From Paragyromitra xinjiangensis (lineage: Eukaryota; Ascomycota; Pezizomycetes; Pezizales; Discinaceae), in NCBI GenBank assembly GCA_038503065.1, contig JBCAMK010000015.1, positions 434,001 through 498,000 on the forward strand: a stretch of DNA of 64,000 bases. The letters are read 5' to 3'. Below, in pieces: positions 34,671 to 46,632 of the stretch. Numbering within the stretch: position 1 is the stretch's first letter; each line of letters starts with the position of its first letter. The position numbers and the translations under genes were made by a program. The notes under the pieces were generated by a model that did not search any database, was not told the DNA's origin, and saw only the letters and a list, made by a program, of their open reading frames with translations.

Positions 34671-37292
34671 TTATAATCCATCATGAGCAGAGAGATCCAT
34701 AATTTTCCCAGGATTCATGAGCCATCTAATTCGTGTCAGCTTCCAGTTGAATGGGATTCATGTAAATACGATACTTACAAGGGGTCTAATGCTAGCTTGA
34801 TCCTCTTCATAACGGACAAGGTTTCGAGGCCAAGCTCTTTGACCAAATATTCCTATCTAGTGTTAATTACGTGTCACCCCACCCAATTTTTTTGATCACA
34901 TTTTATAACTCACCTTCTTTCCTAAACCTACACCATGTTCACCTGTGCATGTTCCCTCCATCTCTAAGGCTCGATCAACCATATCATGAACACATTTTTT
35001 AATGCGTCTGACCTCTTCGGGGTTGTTCTTGTCATACATGATACTCTCATGAAAATTTCCATCGCCGATGTGACCAAGGATACTCGCGAACATTCCAAGA
35101 TCATCCATTTCCTTCTTCGATATCTCTGAGAATGTTCAGAATTAGAATATCAACAGTTTCGCCAGAATCCATTGTAATATTGCTCGAACACGTGAGTGAC
35201 ATACCTATGATGTCCGCCAGTCGGGACAAAGGTACAGCAACATCGGTTGACCAAACCTCCTGTCCCGTCTCCCTCAAGGAGAGCATACTCCAGAGTGATT
35301 CCTTCCTAGCAGACCACAGAGTCTTTTGTTCTTCGGGGGTACGGGCAAATTCAAACTCTCCGCCTTGGTAAGCCTTCGCTATCTTTTTCACCGTACCAAT
35401 ATTATCGAGAACCTGTATGCTCACGAAGTAGGATTGTAGCTTAGCCATCGTATCAATGTTGCCTTCCAAGAACTTGCATCAAATTAACTCACCCCAGTCT
35501 TGGTTCCAGAGAATCTGATTTATTCTCGAGTAAGCAAGTAGTTAAGAATATCGTGAGTGATGGGAAAGTCATCCCGTGCTCTCTTCGAGACTTCTTACAC
35601 CCTGAAAAAAAATCGAACTAATACAAATAGGGAGATCAAAACGGATCTTACTTGAAAAATAAAGTGGGGACTTCCTTCCACGTTTTTCCAGTCGCACCAG
35701 CCTTGTTCACCACCATCATTTGCACCTCATCCATGATCTCCATGGCAGCAACTGGAACCCCAGAACGCATGACATCAGACGCTGCTGCAGCGGCAGCTCG
35801 AATGCTCGGGAACGTTACAACTGCTACACTTGTTTCCTGGGGGACTACGGCAAGCTTCAGGGTGACCTCAGTCACAATCCCTAGGGTGCCTTCGGAACCA
35901 ACAAAAAGGTGGTTTAGATTATAGCCAGCTGATGATTTTCTGCATATTTCATTAGCGATATGTAATGGATTGGAACCAGAATCACGCCGTCAAAACCTCG
36001 GTGCATCCAGGTTCCCAGAAATCTTCGCCTATACGGTAAAACCGTACCTTGGGCGACGACGGGTTTTGATGACAGTGCCGTCAGCAAGCACGACTGTCAT
36101 ATTTATCACCCAATCTTTCATGGTACCATAACGGACAGCGTTTGTCCCACTGTAATATGAAAGGGTTCCGGTCAGTATTTGCTTGAGAGTTGAGAGGAAT
36201 TTACTATGGTTAATAGATTTGGTTCTGTGCCTGCAGTTGGTTCCTACCATCCCCCCAATCTTCGCCTATTCGGATTTTTCTACCCGTCAGTAAAGTTAAT
36301 CGACGGAATATAGTCACGAAAAGTGTTTCGAAACGTTAGGAAAATCGTGCACGAACTGATGGGCCAGGATCAACTGGGAAAAAAAGCCCTGAAGCTTTGA
36401 TATCTTCGTTTAATTCCATCCAGGAAACTGCGGGTTGAACAACGATATCCATGCTGTACGCAAATTAGATTGGGAAATCCCAATAAGCAGCTGGAAAAAA
36501 AACCAAGACTACGGAAACAAATCTGAGATGGAGAAAGCAACGCACTCTTCTGGATGAAAATCGATTATTTTGTTCATATGGGTGAAGTCGATACTCATCC
36601 CACCAAAAGGAGCAGCAAAATTACCCTCGAGACTCGACCCACCCGAGAATGGTACTATTCCCGAAAGATAAGCCGTTAGCATGTATGTGGATGATTACAG
36701 TTGCGATGCGGGAAGCCCTACTCATTGGGACTCTATACTGGTGGCAAATCTTAACAATTTGTGACACCTCAGTCGTGCTTTTCGGATAGACGACAGCGAT
36801 TGGGAGGCGTTCGACGTTTGTGGTTGACCATGCAGAGTATCCATGATACAGGAGGACTTCGTCATCGGTGCTAATAGAATCTTCCCCTAGTATCTCCTGT
36901 ATTTTTGCAACGGCCTATGAAAGATATTGATTCTAGTGTTAGTTTTGTTCAGAGCTTCATATCTTACATAAAACCGTGCCACATACATCATGCATATCCT
37001 TCAGGCTTCCATACGCAGGCATGGTCTCTGGAAGCTCAGTAGAAGATGTTGCAATTCTCTGAGGACCATTATTCCATGCGGTAAATGAATACACGCAGAC
37101 ACCAGTCAGAGCAGACAGCATCAGGGCACCAGTAGTTGACCAACGTGGTAGAGAATGACCGCCCGGCTTTGTTGCATTTGTGGCTATCGAATTGAATCGT
37201 TTAGGAGCTTGCGACCAGTCTGTTCTTGGAGGAAATTTTAATTGATTTAACTGGCGAAGCCGCAACGTGGACAAACGCTTGATGGAAAACAT
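34671..37292 (-). CDS. DLD1: Mitochondrial D-lactate dehydrogenase (cytochrome)
   Basis: FAD-dependent D-lactate:cytochrome c oxidoreductase of the FAD-linked oxidase family, inner mitochondrial membrane. Exons (minus) are 37292-36987, 36914-36722, 36654-36546, 36453-36357, 36265-36231, 36149-36048, 35939-35652, 35514-35493, 35412-35205, 35125-34914, 34852-34779 and 34725-34671, about 566 aa. The start gives an Arg-rich presequence ([20 protein letters not shown]) and one hydrophobic span ([16 protein letters not shown]). FAD-binding PP-loop signatures are [52 protein letters not shown] and [12 protein letters not shown]-terminal catalytic motifs are [25 protein letters not shown] and [10 protein letters not shown]. 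Phases match at every junction. Exon 8 is only 22 nt, and the intron after exon 5 starts with GC. It appears intact. Confidence 0.92.
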
Positions 37293-40200
37293 CTCAGAAA
37301 GCACTTTACTGGATATCCGGAAACAATTGGAGTGAGGTAGATGAGAGGGGAAAGGCGATAAACAGAGAGGGGAAGAACACAGCTATGTATTTAGTCATAT
37401 TAGCGCGTGATTAAAGTTCTCAGGGTAGTTGATTGGCCCTATTGCGGTTGACGAGTTCTGTTAAAGGTCCGAGTCTTCGGGCAGTCGTAGTTACGCATGC
37501 GCAGAGTTTCTATACCCAATCCATTTTCCCTCAAAACTCAAACCAAAGTACTTGAGATACTAAGCCTACCAATATTCGAGCCCTCGGTCATCTATCTCCG
37601 ATAACTCTATAGCCGGGGTTATCAGCTTGGAAGAGGGGCAAACATACGGAAGCAGGGCAAGCGACCCAAAGTACCGGGATTGAACCCCGCAATCGATAAT
37701 GCCATGTCTAAATTCAAGTGTTTATCAAGTGACTTCTCATGGGACTTCATGACAATACTTTAGAGAAGCATGTATCTTTTAACGCAGATCCCTCAACATT
37801 TTAATATTATCATCACGCTTTCTGCAATACCCTAGCACCCGAAATGGATCTCTGCTTTCAGTAAATGCTCGAATATCGAAACGATGTTGCTGCACCGGCT
37901 TATACCGATCTTCTGCCGAAGTAACCGAGCTAGGTCCATTCAGCAGCTAGCCGATTCCTAGAGTGGGACGGAAAACAATCGCTGGACTTTAGCATACATG
38001 TATGTACAGTCCCGTTCGGGGGGTCTTGGCACTCCTCCTCTTCGTTGAGCACGACTGCCAGCAGATTGAGACTATAATTTCTGTAGGAAGTAGTGATATG
38101 AAGTTGTTAGATGTCATTCAGATCTCAGTATTTCCATAGTTTTCTTCTCTTTTAATTTACTTTCCCTAACTCGATCTGCAACAGTTTGGTTTGCTGTCAA
38201 TAGTTTGCAGGGTGCTAGGGCTTTGCGAACGCGACTGTACGGTCGCACCTCCATATCTCGGATCCTACCATCTCGGATCCCTTGCTACATGTGTCTCCTA
38301 CCATGGCCCTTTTTGCTCACCAAAATAAATTTGTTATCTCGGATAACTTGCTACTAAGACTTATGTAGAATCCAACATCAGGGTGTGGGCAATTAGTGAT
38401 CATAATTCAAGTTACACGCTAATTTACCTACTCGCTTCTCCTCGGAACAACCCAAGCCACGCATTGGATCAACTAATTATCGATGGAACAGTAACGGGAG
38501 GTGTTTGTCTCACCCTAGGCCCGGTACCGACCTGAAAATCCCCGCTCCCGAGTTCATCTAGCATAGAACACTCTTCTAAACTTCCATAGCATGAGAACGA
38601 GGACCAGAAATCTGCTGTCAATATGGAGAAGGCGAGGGTCAATTACACTGCTTGGGCTCAAGGGTGGGATTCTTGGTGTGATTGTGTCTCAGCGCTTAGT
38701 CCAATAGGGCATTTCTTGACAGCTGGAGATGGTAAACTCCGCCAAAAAGAAAATATAGCATCCTGAGACCTGCTAGCCATGTTAGGGTTCGCCTAATCTG
38801 GGCCTGCGTTACCCATAACCTTGGCTCGTTGCCACAGGTAATCGCTGAATGCATATAACCCACATAAGTGTTAATAATCGATTGTGTGTCTATTTTTACT
38901 TGTCAAAACCAACAAAAGATGCAGTTCTACTAAGCCCTTATATCATAAATGCGCGGATATGCTTTGCCACCAGGATCAGCTCTCTACACAGTCGCCCCCG
39001 GCTTGATGACGTGCCTGGGCAGTTGGCGGACCTGACTATACCCACGCAAATGCACATAAAGCCACCTTAACAAAGTTTGCAAAGTGGTAATTAAGAAAAT
39101 CATAGTCAATACTAGACTAATTAGAATATCAGCATCTTGTAGTCACTCCCTCTTGCTACAGTGGATTTCCTATTGACCGGCTATAACCATAAGTTTTACC
39201 CAATCGAACCTTCTCGCTGGTTAAGAGGTGGCCCATGTCCACCAACCAACCAGGCGCACCATCAGGCCGGGGGTGACTGTACCATATAATCTCGGTTTAT
39301 TCGGAAGGCTGCCAAGCAGGTGGCTCGCGGATACTATGCTATTTCTAGGTGGAATGTACACAACTTTGGCTTGCGTGCTCTGATGTTGGCTTTGATTCCC
39401 CCCTAAATGACCCAGTTTTCGTGTTGGAGCTGTGCTTTGCTTCGATCACCCCCTCAGAAAGTATTACATGTAGCTCTTGCTTATGGCGCCAGCCACGACT
39501 CTTGGCAACCGTCCGAATAAACCAAGATTATACGGTACTAGCCTTCGCGCGATCCATTAGGTATGTGGAAGCGGAACAGGGGCACTCTACGAAACTATAC
39601 TTTTCTCCCCAGTCACGACTTCGCCGATTCCAGTGTATAAAGTGCTACATGTGTCTACAGCCATAGCACAAAACCGCGCCACCCCACAGCCCTAGACCTT
39701 AGCACACACGTATATTTTTGGGAAAAATTAAACTAAGAACTATCAAGCGATGGTCGAAAGTTCGTAATTGTAGCTCTGGGACTTACCCACGTCCCATCCA
39801 TCTGAATAGACAATCGGGTAGATGCCCTGTCCACCTCTTTGAGTGAAGTGCTGCTAAGTGAGACAGATTCCTTTCTATGCGAATAGTCTTTTACTAGAGC
39901 AAAGGTGCGGACTGCCTCCCGATCTAAAGGTGCGGTTCCAAAATACCCCGCAGGTGTAAACTACCCCTCAACCTATTGATTGAAATATCAAGCTCTACTA
40001 CCATGCCAGTGTAGTATCATCCCGAACGTGCAGTCTTCCTGATTCTTGTTGTTCTTAGAGGGCCGCCATGTTGAAAGCACTGGCAAGTGAAATGTGATAG
40101 AATATGATCGTAGTGATGATGATCTTGTCATATTGTGCATCTATGTGGTGAGAGGGGGGTTAGTTTACACCCGCGGGGTATTTGTAACCCCACTTCCATA

Positions 40201-42684
40201 TCGGGAGGCAGTCTGCACCTTTGCCCCTTTTACTAATAAAAGCTACTGATCTACAGGTTACTTACTCGTTGTTAGCTATTCTATGGTAAGTGAGATGATC
40301 GCCTAGTAAACAATATATGTAGAATACGCTAAACAGAAAAAGAGCAACTTTGGACATCACTATCATGGGACTAAGTAGGAAGCAAAGGAAGCATCTATTA
40401 GAGAGCTATATATCTTTTATTTCCTGTTGGAGAGTCCTCTTTAACGGCAAACGGCGTACGGTACCGGCGTACAGTGCAGAAGTACACGGACTTAGGGGAA
40501 GTATTTGTCAAGAGCCGGGCATAGCCTGTGAGTCTCCCAGTCGAAAATCGCTGTTGGATATGGCTCCCTAATAGGCACGGGGTTGAGCTCAAGCAAAGGC
40601 TCGGGCGTAGGCTCGGGAAAGCGTGGGGGCCCTCAAAGGGGCCGAGGTGGTAGGCAAGGTACGGGGGCCTCTGTGAATACGAAGCCGAGTATATAGAGAG
40701 TAGGTGAAAGCCTGCCTATAGAGGAATCAATCAATTGTTTTATCTAGAAAAATTGCCAGTTGATGGTAGTCGAGTGATTTTATATGATTCTAATCGAATC
40801 ATGGTGTGTGGGTATTTGCTTTAACTTTGAATTATCCTAATATCTAACGATACATGTGAAGTCGAAAAGTCTCATTCAAAGAGCAAGACATGAGGTAGCG
40901 ATCATCCGGGTTATTGAACACTAGAACAGCCCCGGCTCGCGCAGGGAACCTACAGCTACATGTAGTTGTGTGCTATCCCAGCACCAACTAATTTGAACTA
41001 CATGTATTTACCACTTTTACTCTAACTTACATATTAGATCTCAAGGCTGTATCCTTCGCTGTTGATCCTCGGGAATTAAACTTTGAAGGGCTGGAATAGA
41101 GAATGTGCTATTTGAACCTAAGGTTTTGTGTGTTCTATGGGTATTTATTCCTCAAGGTATCCCGTACTCGAGGGGACTTGGCGTGAGGCATAACCCCGCT
41201 TTTAGCATAAAATTTAACTTGATATACCAAGTTTGAAGGACCATATATACATGAAAGAAGCTTATTTAAGCTTTTTGGCAGTTATGAGTTGTGGCTTGTT
41301 GGTGTCTTAGGCTACAGAAAGAAGACAAGATGTGCAGGTTACCAGCGCAGAATAGTACTAGATTTCCTTAAGAGTATACTATATCCATGGTAGGGCGTGG
41401 ACCCTCCATCAGGAGCAGGTGAAGATACTAAGCACGGAACAACCTTTGCGGATGCCTTCGTGCCTGCTATAGGTGCCAGTACGGACACCTTTGGCCAGCT
41501 TGCCCTCCGGGGAAAGCAATTAGGTTCGAAGGCTGCTGGTGGCTAAGGGTGTCTTTTTCCTAAGCATTTCCATACCACTGATGCATTAAGTACGTGTACT
41601 TTCGCCCTCAGCGGTTACAACAAGTCTTTGGAAATTCCTTTAATTGGCGATGGGTCTTCTGCCGGTTTGCTAGTGGAGATAAAAGCTTACAATATATACA
41701 GTAGTGTGCCGCGGGCCCACAACCTCCGCTGGATAGCGAATGCTCAAAATCGGTTCTGCCTTCGAAGAACATCTCCCCGCCTGAAGAGCTAGCAGCATGC
41801 TCTCCTCTAGCTTGTGGTTTCATGTAACCGATATTACAGAAACTTGAGAAACTTGATATTCAGTCGCAATAATTGTTGTTTGAGACTCTTTAACCCAGCT
41901 CAGATTAATTTGGTAGAGCCAATTGTCTTCGGTAGAGCCACACAATCTTGCTCAAGCCTTAGGAATTTTAGCGGTAGGGCTAAAACCCTGCACATTCTCG
42001 AGCAAGCTGTGGCGTCTGTTGGCCCAGCAACAACCACGCATGTGTACGAAAACATGTTCAAGATGTCAACGACAATCATCAACGACGCCAACATCAGCCC
42101 AACGCCCACAACCGCAGAGGATCCGGGTGACCAGCAGCTTCTTTTAGATTTCATTTAGTCTTGCATGATGGTGGAGCTTGTTTTCGAGATCCTGCGAGTT
42201 GTTTCGTCTCCCTACGCTGTGTCTCTGAAGGTCTAAATTTTTCGCATTCTCGCCCCCGAAGCTGCGATAGCTAGGCCCTGCTGACCCAAAACGACTCATG
42301 TAGAATCTCAGCTCAATAGTCAAATCCACTTCACATGATGATCTCCAGGAGTGGGCTAACTCAAATCCGTGCCAAATCCCTACTCTTGCTGGGGCGATTA
42401 TCAGTGCGCTTGAGTTTTGTCCATATGGGCTCTCAGTCGTTGAAGGATTTGGTACTACTATTTCCTCCATATTTTAGAGCTGAGCAGCTGTTAACCCCCA
42501 TATAGGGCATGTTGCTGCCGTGCGCGATGCTATGTTAATAGAAAAGAAGACATTGCTGGATGGGCTACTCCGAAATGCAAAACAAAACGAAAATAGCTTT
42601 GAGAAGGTATAAACAGCCTAGTGCACCTTGATACAAATTCTAAAAGGCAAATGCTCATTATAAACGCAGTACTCACCAGCATGT
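37293..42684. other. 5.4-kb gene-poor, repeat-bearing region
   Basis: Largest stretch without a recognisable gene. It contains a Mutator-like MITE (39897-40226), four TACATGTA palindromes (37995, 39465, 40957, 40999), a short ATCTCGGAT repeat (38255-38345) and a G-rich patch near 40585-40680. A minus-strand ATG ORF of 108 codons (42144-42470) has no known domain. It looks like degenerate transposon-derived DNA. Confidence 0.5.
39897..40226. mobile_element. 330-bp Mutator-like MITE with 9-bp TSD
   Basis: Long terminal inverted repeats of about 70 bp: left from 39897 (GAGCAAAGGTGCGGACTGCC), right from 40226 inward (GGGCAAAGGTGCAGACTGCC). They align at roughly 85% through the shared CTCCCGAT and ATACCCCGC...GGTGTAAACTA blocks. 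The element is flanked by an exact 9-bp direct repeat CTTTTACTA (39888-39896 and 40227-40235). Long TIRs with a 9-bp target-site duplication are the hallmark of Mutator-like (MULE) elements. The interior (about 190 bp) has no transposase, so it is non-autonomous. A single copy is seen in this window. Confidence 0.88.
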
Positions 42685-45600
42685 TTGGCACTATTATCTA
42701 ATCCTCTTCCTCCGGAGTTTCCCCCGCCTGCCTTGCTTGTGCCTTTCTTCCTTCGGAGCATTGAGATTGCGACCAAGAAGCCAAGCCAAGATTCCATAAA
42801 AGCAATATATACCCTTGTATCAAATGGCTATGATCACCTAGCAGAACTTCTAACTCCCGCGCAAAAAATACAATTCCGGGATCGCATGGCGGGATTCATC
42901 AACACAGCTGATAGGAGTATTTTACTTCTAGCTTTAGCTACGCTCGCTTGCATCGGCAACTTTCTGGAAGGCAATGATGTAGCTACATCAATCGTATCTG
43001 AGGATCACCGTCAGACTCGAGGAAACAAAGACTTCTTCCATGGAAAAAAAGCAATGAAGCTCCTGCAACTTGTGACGAATCTTGCTATAGACCTTGCATC
43101 AAAAGACTCCAGTGAGTATGATGATATCGTAGAGGAGCTAAGATTAGCAACTGTGATCGTTGCTGCCGTAGGAGATGAAGTTAAGGATGCATTACCCTCC
43201 AGTAAAGATATACTCAACACCGCCAAGCTCTTGGAGAAAGCGCAGAGACCAGGTCTGGATGAAAGGGTGCTTAAAGAGGTGGGTGGAACGAATATTTCAC
43301 ATGTGAATATCCAGTTAACAACCTCCAGCTTCTCATTTTTTCCATCGCGCTCTTCCCGAAACAGTCTCCTATTCCGGGATTGGCGAAAACCGTTGGTATT
43401 TTATGTCAAAGGTCATTCCAAAATGGGAGGGAGGATCAGAATTCTGTGTTCCTCCCACCAGCTATGGCTGGAATATTGGGTGTACGAAGGGGAATCTCTC
43501 TTTCTGTTTACGAATTTACTGACAGCGTGAACAGACTACGTCATCCCAAGAATTCGTCTCCGAAGTGATACGCTCCACGTTGACCGTGGCTTCTTCCTCT
43601 CCACACATGCTCTCCCGTTCGCTTTCTAGTCTTCAAGACCGCATATTATTCATCAAATACCTTTCAAATCTCATACCCGAATCGCAGCAACTCCGGACTG
43701 GTATTCTATCTGGGCTTGTCACTAATGAGTTCTCACATCCAATTTCAGCTTTTCTTGCAGCCCACAAGAACGAGCCATTCCATGTCTGTCAAGATTGCGA
43801 GGTCTGCCCAACGAAACTCCTAGGTTCGCAGAAGGAGTTAGCTTCAGGGCTTTGCACACTTCTTCTACGGGCGGGGATGTATGCACAACGCGACGAGTAT
43901 ATTAATCTTGATCCTGCCCTTGCTAGCTTATTATTGGAAAAACAGGCACAGCTTTTCACTTCAAGAAATATATGCCCTGCTCAATATTTGCCACGGTCTG
44001 GATCTAAGGCTCAAAACATTGTCACCCTATTTGAAGCTTCAGCTACCCCCGATAACCGAGCAAACGGTCGTGACTGGCGGCAACACTTATACAACGCTCT
44101 CCAGGGAGATGCAAGCAGACAGCATGAATCCATTGTCGCTGCAATGGGTGAGATATGTCGTGACCTGGAAACTCGCTGCGAGGGCGTCGAACGTCCACTC
44201 CACGAAGAAGAGGAGCGCTCGAAAAGGTTGCGAGGAGAAGTTGAGCAGCTTAGAATAAAGTTAGAGCGAGAAATCGAGGGGAAGCTCTCGGCTATAGAAA
44301 CATATGAAAATATCGAACGAGAGAAGAGAGAACTTAAAAGCAATTTTGAAGGTGTTATGGTAAAGGCGCAGAGCTCCTTGGATGAGGCCATTATGAATGC
44401 GCAAAATTCTGCAACGAGGATTCAAGAACTGGAGGATATGTTACAAACCTCTGGAGAAGAAGTGCAACAAGTTCGCGGAGAATCTCTACAGACAATTGAA
44501 AGATTAACTGCAACTCACTACTCAGAGCTTCGTGCAGCTAAAGTAGCAGCTGACAAGCTGGCGGTCGATCACATGGCAATATTAAATGACCACCAAGAGA
44601 TCATCGAAGAACTCCGAGGAAAGTGCGAGAGGTCAGAGCACGAATCTAACAAGCAACAAGGACAATATGAAAAACTGGGGAAAGAGAAACTTGCAGCTGA
44701 CGAGAAGAATGGGCGGCTGAACAAGGAGTTATCTGATGTGAGGCTGGAACTGGAGTGCAAGAAAAACACAATCGTCCGCAAAGACAACGAGATCGAAACC
44801 CTGGAAAGGTCATTGGACGAGGCCGATGAGGAGGAGAAAGAACTGAAGAAAGAGATTGACAGCTTGGAAACAAGGCTTGAAAAAATGGAAGATATTATAC
44901 GAGGATTAGAGAACAAGATTGAAGAAACTGCAGAAAATGGCCTTAAAAGTTGCCAGAAACTCGATGCGGAGCACAACTCAGCAGTAAGCCATATCCTGCG
45001 TCGGCCTTTCTAAGTTGGATCGAGGGAATAACACCTTTATAGATTCTCCGATTAAAACTAGCACATGAAGAGGAGGTTTATAAACTTCACACACAACTCC
45101 AGCAAACTCGTGAGAACTGGAACCGAGAACGTGATACTCAATTTGCAGAAAATAGAAATTTAATGAAGAAGGTGAGCTCCAAATTTATTCAATTGAGTAT
45201 GAAAATAGTGTTACTGACATCCCGGAAAAATGAAGATCAACAAACTCCATGCCTGCCAGGAGCAAAAAGCAAAAGAAGCGGAGAATTTGGCCCGACAGTT
45301 AATTGGCACGATGTCGAAACCCGGAGACTTTGCAGGATTTCTGGATAGCGGTGCCTATGAACCCACTCAGGGTGATACGCCCAAAAGGCAGCCGGTACCA
45401 ATCTTGGGAACAATAGCAACACAGCCAACCAAATCCCGTGGAAGAAGACATTCAAGCTTCGTAGATATCTTCGAGTCTCCTCCTAACTCACCCAATCGGA
45501 ATGGATCAACACCAAAGAGGTCCAAGACGAAGCAAACACCAACGACACCTAAGCAAACGCAGACCAGGATATTCTTCAAGCCAGCTAAGACTATCCTAAG

Positions 45601-45871
45601 TAGAAAGAAGTCTACCGCCATTCTTGAAAAGGAAAATCATACACCTACTGGCAGTGATATCGTCAAGGAGACTCCTACTGAACTAGATACAGAAGCTGAT
45701 GAAGGGGGAGGGGATGTAGAGGAGGAAGATCCGCCGGAATCGAATTATGGTGGGACTGCGTTGTTCACGAGCACGCCAAGGCTAGGACTTGAAATTGGGG
45801 TCACGAGCACCGGCAGACTTATGGGCGGTATTGGATCTCAATATGATGATGACACCACAATGGATTTTTGA
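42685..45871 (+). CDS. Long coiled-coil protein of unknown function
   Basis: Proposed exons are 42685-43278, 43535-44983, 45043-45171 and 45236-45871 (about 935 aa). The N-terminal third is helical and Leu-rich (ALLSNPLPPEFPPPALLVPFF..., LLLALATLACIGNFL). The middle (about residues 430-740) is a heptad-rich coiled coil (EEERSKRLRGEVEQLRIKLE..., EEKELKKEIDSLETRLEKME). The C-terminus is basic with SP/TP sites (RRHSSFVDIF, SPPNSPNR) and an acidic end. The layout suggests a structural or cytoskeletal/chromosome-associated role, but I recognise no characterised family. Oddities: the frame opens with TTG at 42685 and not ATG (nearest in-frame ATG 42886), and intron 1 is long (256 nt). The true start may be in an unrecognised upstream exon. 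Confidence 0.72.
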
Positions 45872-46632
45872 TCATGTGTGTTTGTATATGCGGTTATGAT
45901 GATGACTACAGCGGATTGAAAAGGATTTCTGAAGAAGATGGTTTTTGTAGGGGGTTTCTGGCGTCTATCCGGGTTCCGAAAGGATTGTTTATTTGTGATG
46001 ACTGCTTTTCTTCTTTGTTTTTCTACGAAAATACACGCTATAGGTACAAAATGATACCCTGTTTTGCATATCGTGGGATGCCTGATAGTTGGAGGCCTTA
46101 AAGTAGATGATTTTGAAATATGTACGACTTTGACTCAACGCTCGCATGCAACACCTCCTAGAGGCCGTCATAGGCCAACGGTTACATTCCTGAGAAGCCA
46201 GAAGAGATTTAACTGGATGTAGTCTTGAAGATTGTGTAAGATAAGATTTATAGACACTGGGTCTCCAAAAGCACCTCTACAACGAACCACTAGAAACCGA
46301 GATGGTTTGCGTAACGGCGTATGTACGCATTCCCCTTGCATTGGCGAGGGTCCCTGTTTGGCGACAGACAGGTCCACTGTCTTCCACCCTCATTCTCAAG
46401 AAGATAAAATCTTGGAACAGTCCCCTCCTCTTTCCATCAACTCTCCACCCATTCTTCTACCCATTTATCACCTGCACATCTAAACTTTTACGCATTTGCA
46501 AAAAAAAACTACAATATTTCGTCCGTGATCACGACTCGAAGCAAATTATCGCAAACCGCTTGTTTCTTAGCAGCACTCCAAAAAACAAGAAAAAGAAAAA
46601 AAAAAGCAAGTTCATCTTCGCGTTAACCCAAG
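45872..46632. other. Intergenic, coiled-coil gene to RdRP
   Basis: A 761-bp spacer with the 3' end of the coiled-coil gene and the RdRP promoter. An A-rich stretch (46575-46605) lies shortly before the RdRP ATG. No other feature is seen. Confidence 0.5.

Noticed and set aside
37660..37700. tRNA T-arm-like string on the minus strand (GGGGTTCAATCCCGG)
   Set aside because: The T stem does not pair over five bases and no matching acceptor or anticodon arms are found around it.
42144..42470. 108-aa minus-strand ATG ORF upstream of the coiled-coil gene
   Set aside because: No recognisable domain and an overlapping plus frame of similar quality. Could be chance.
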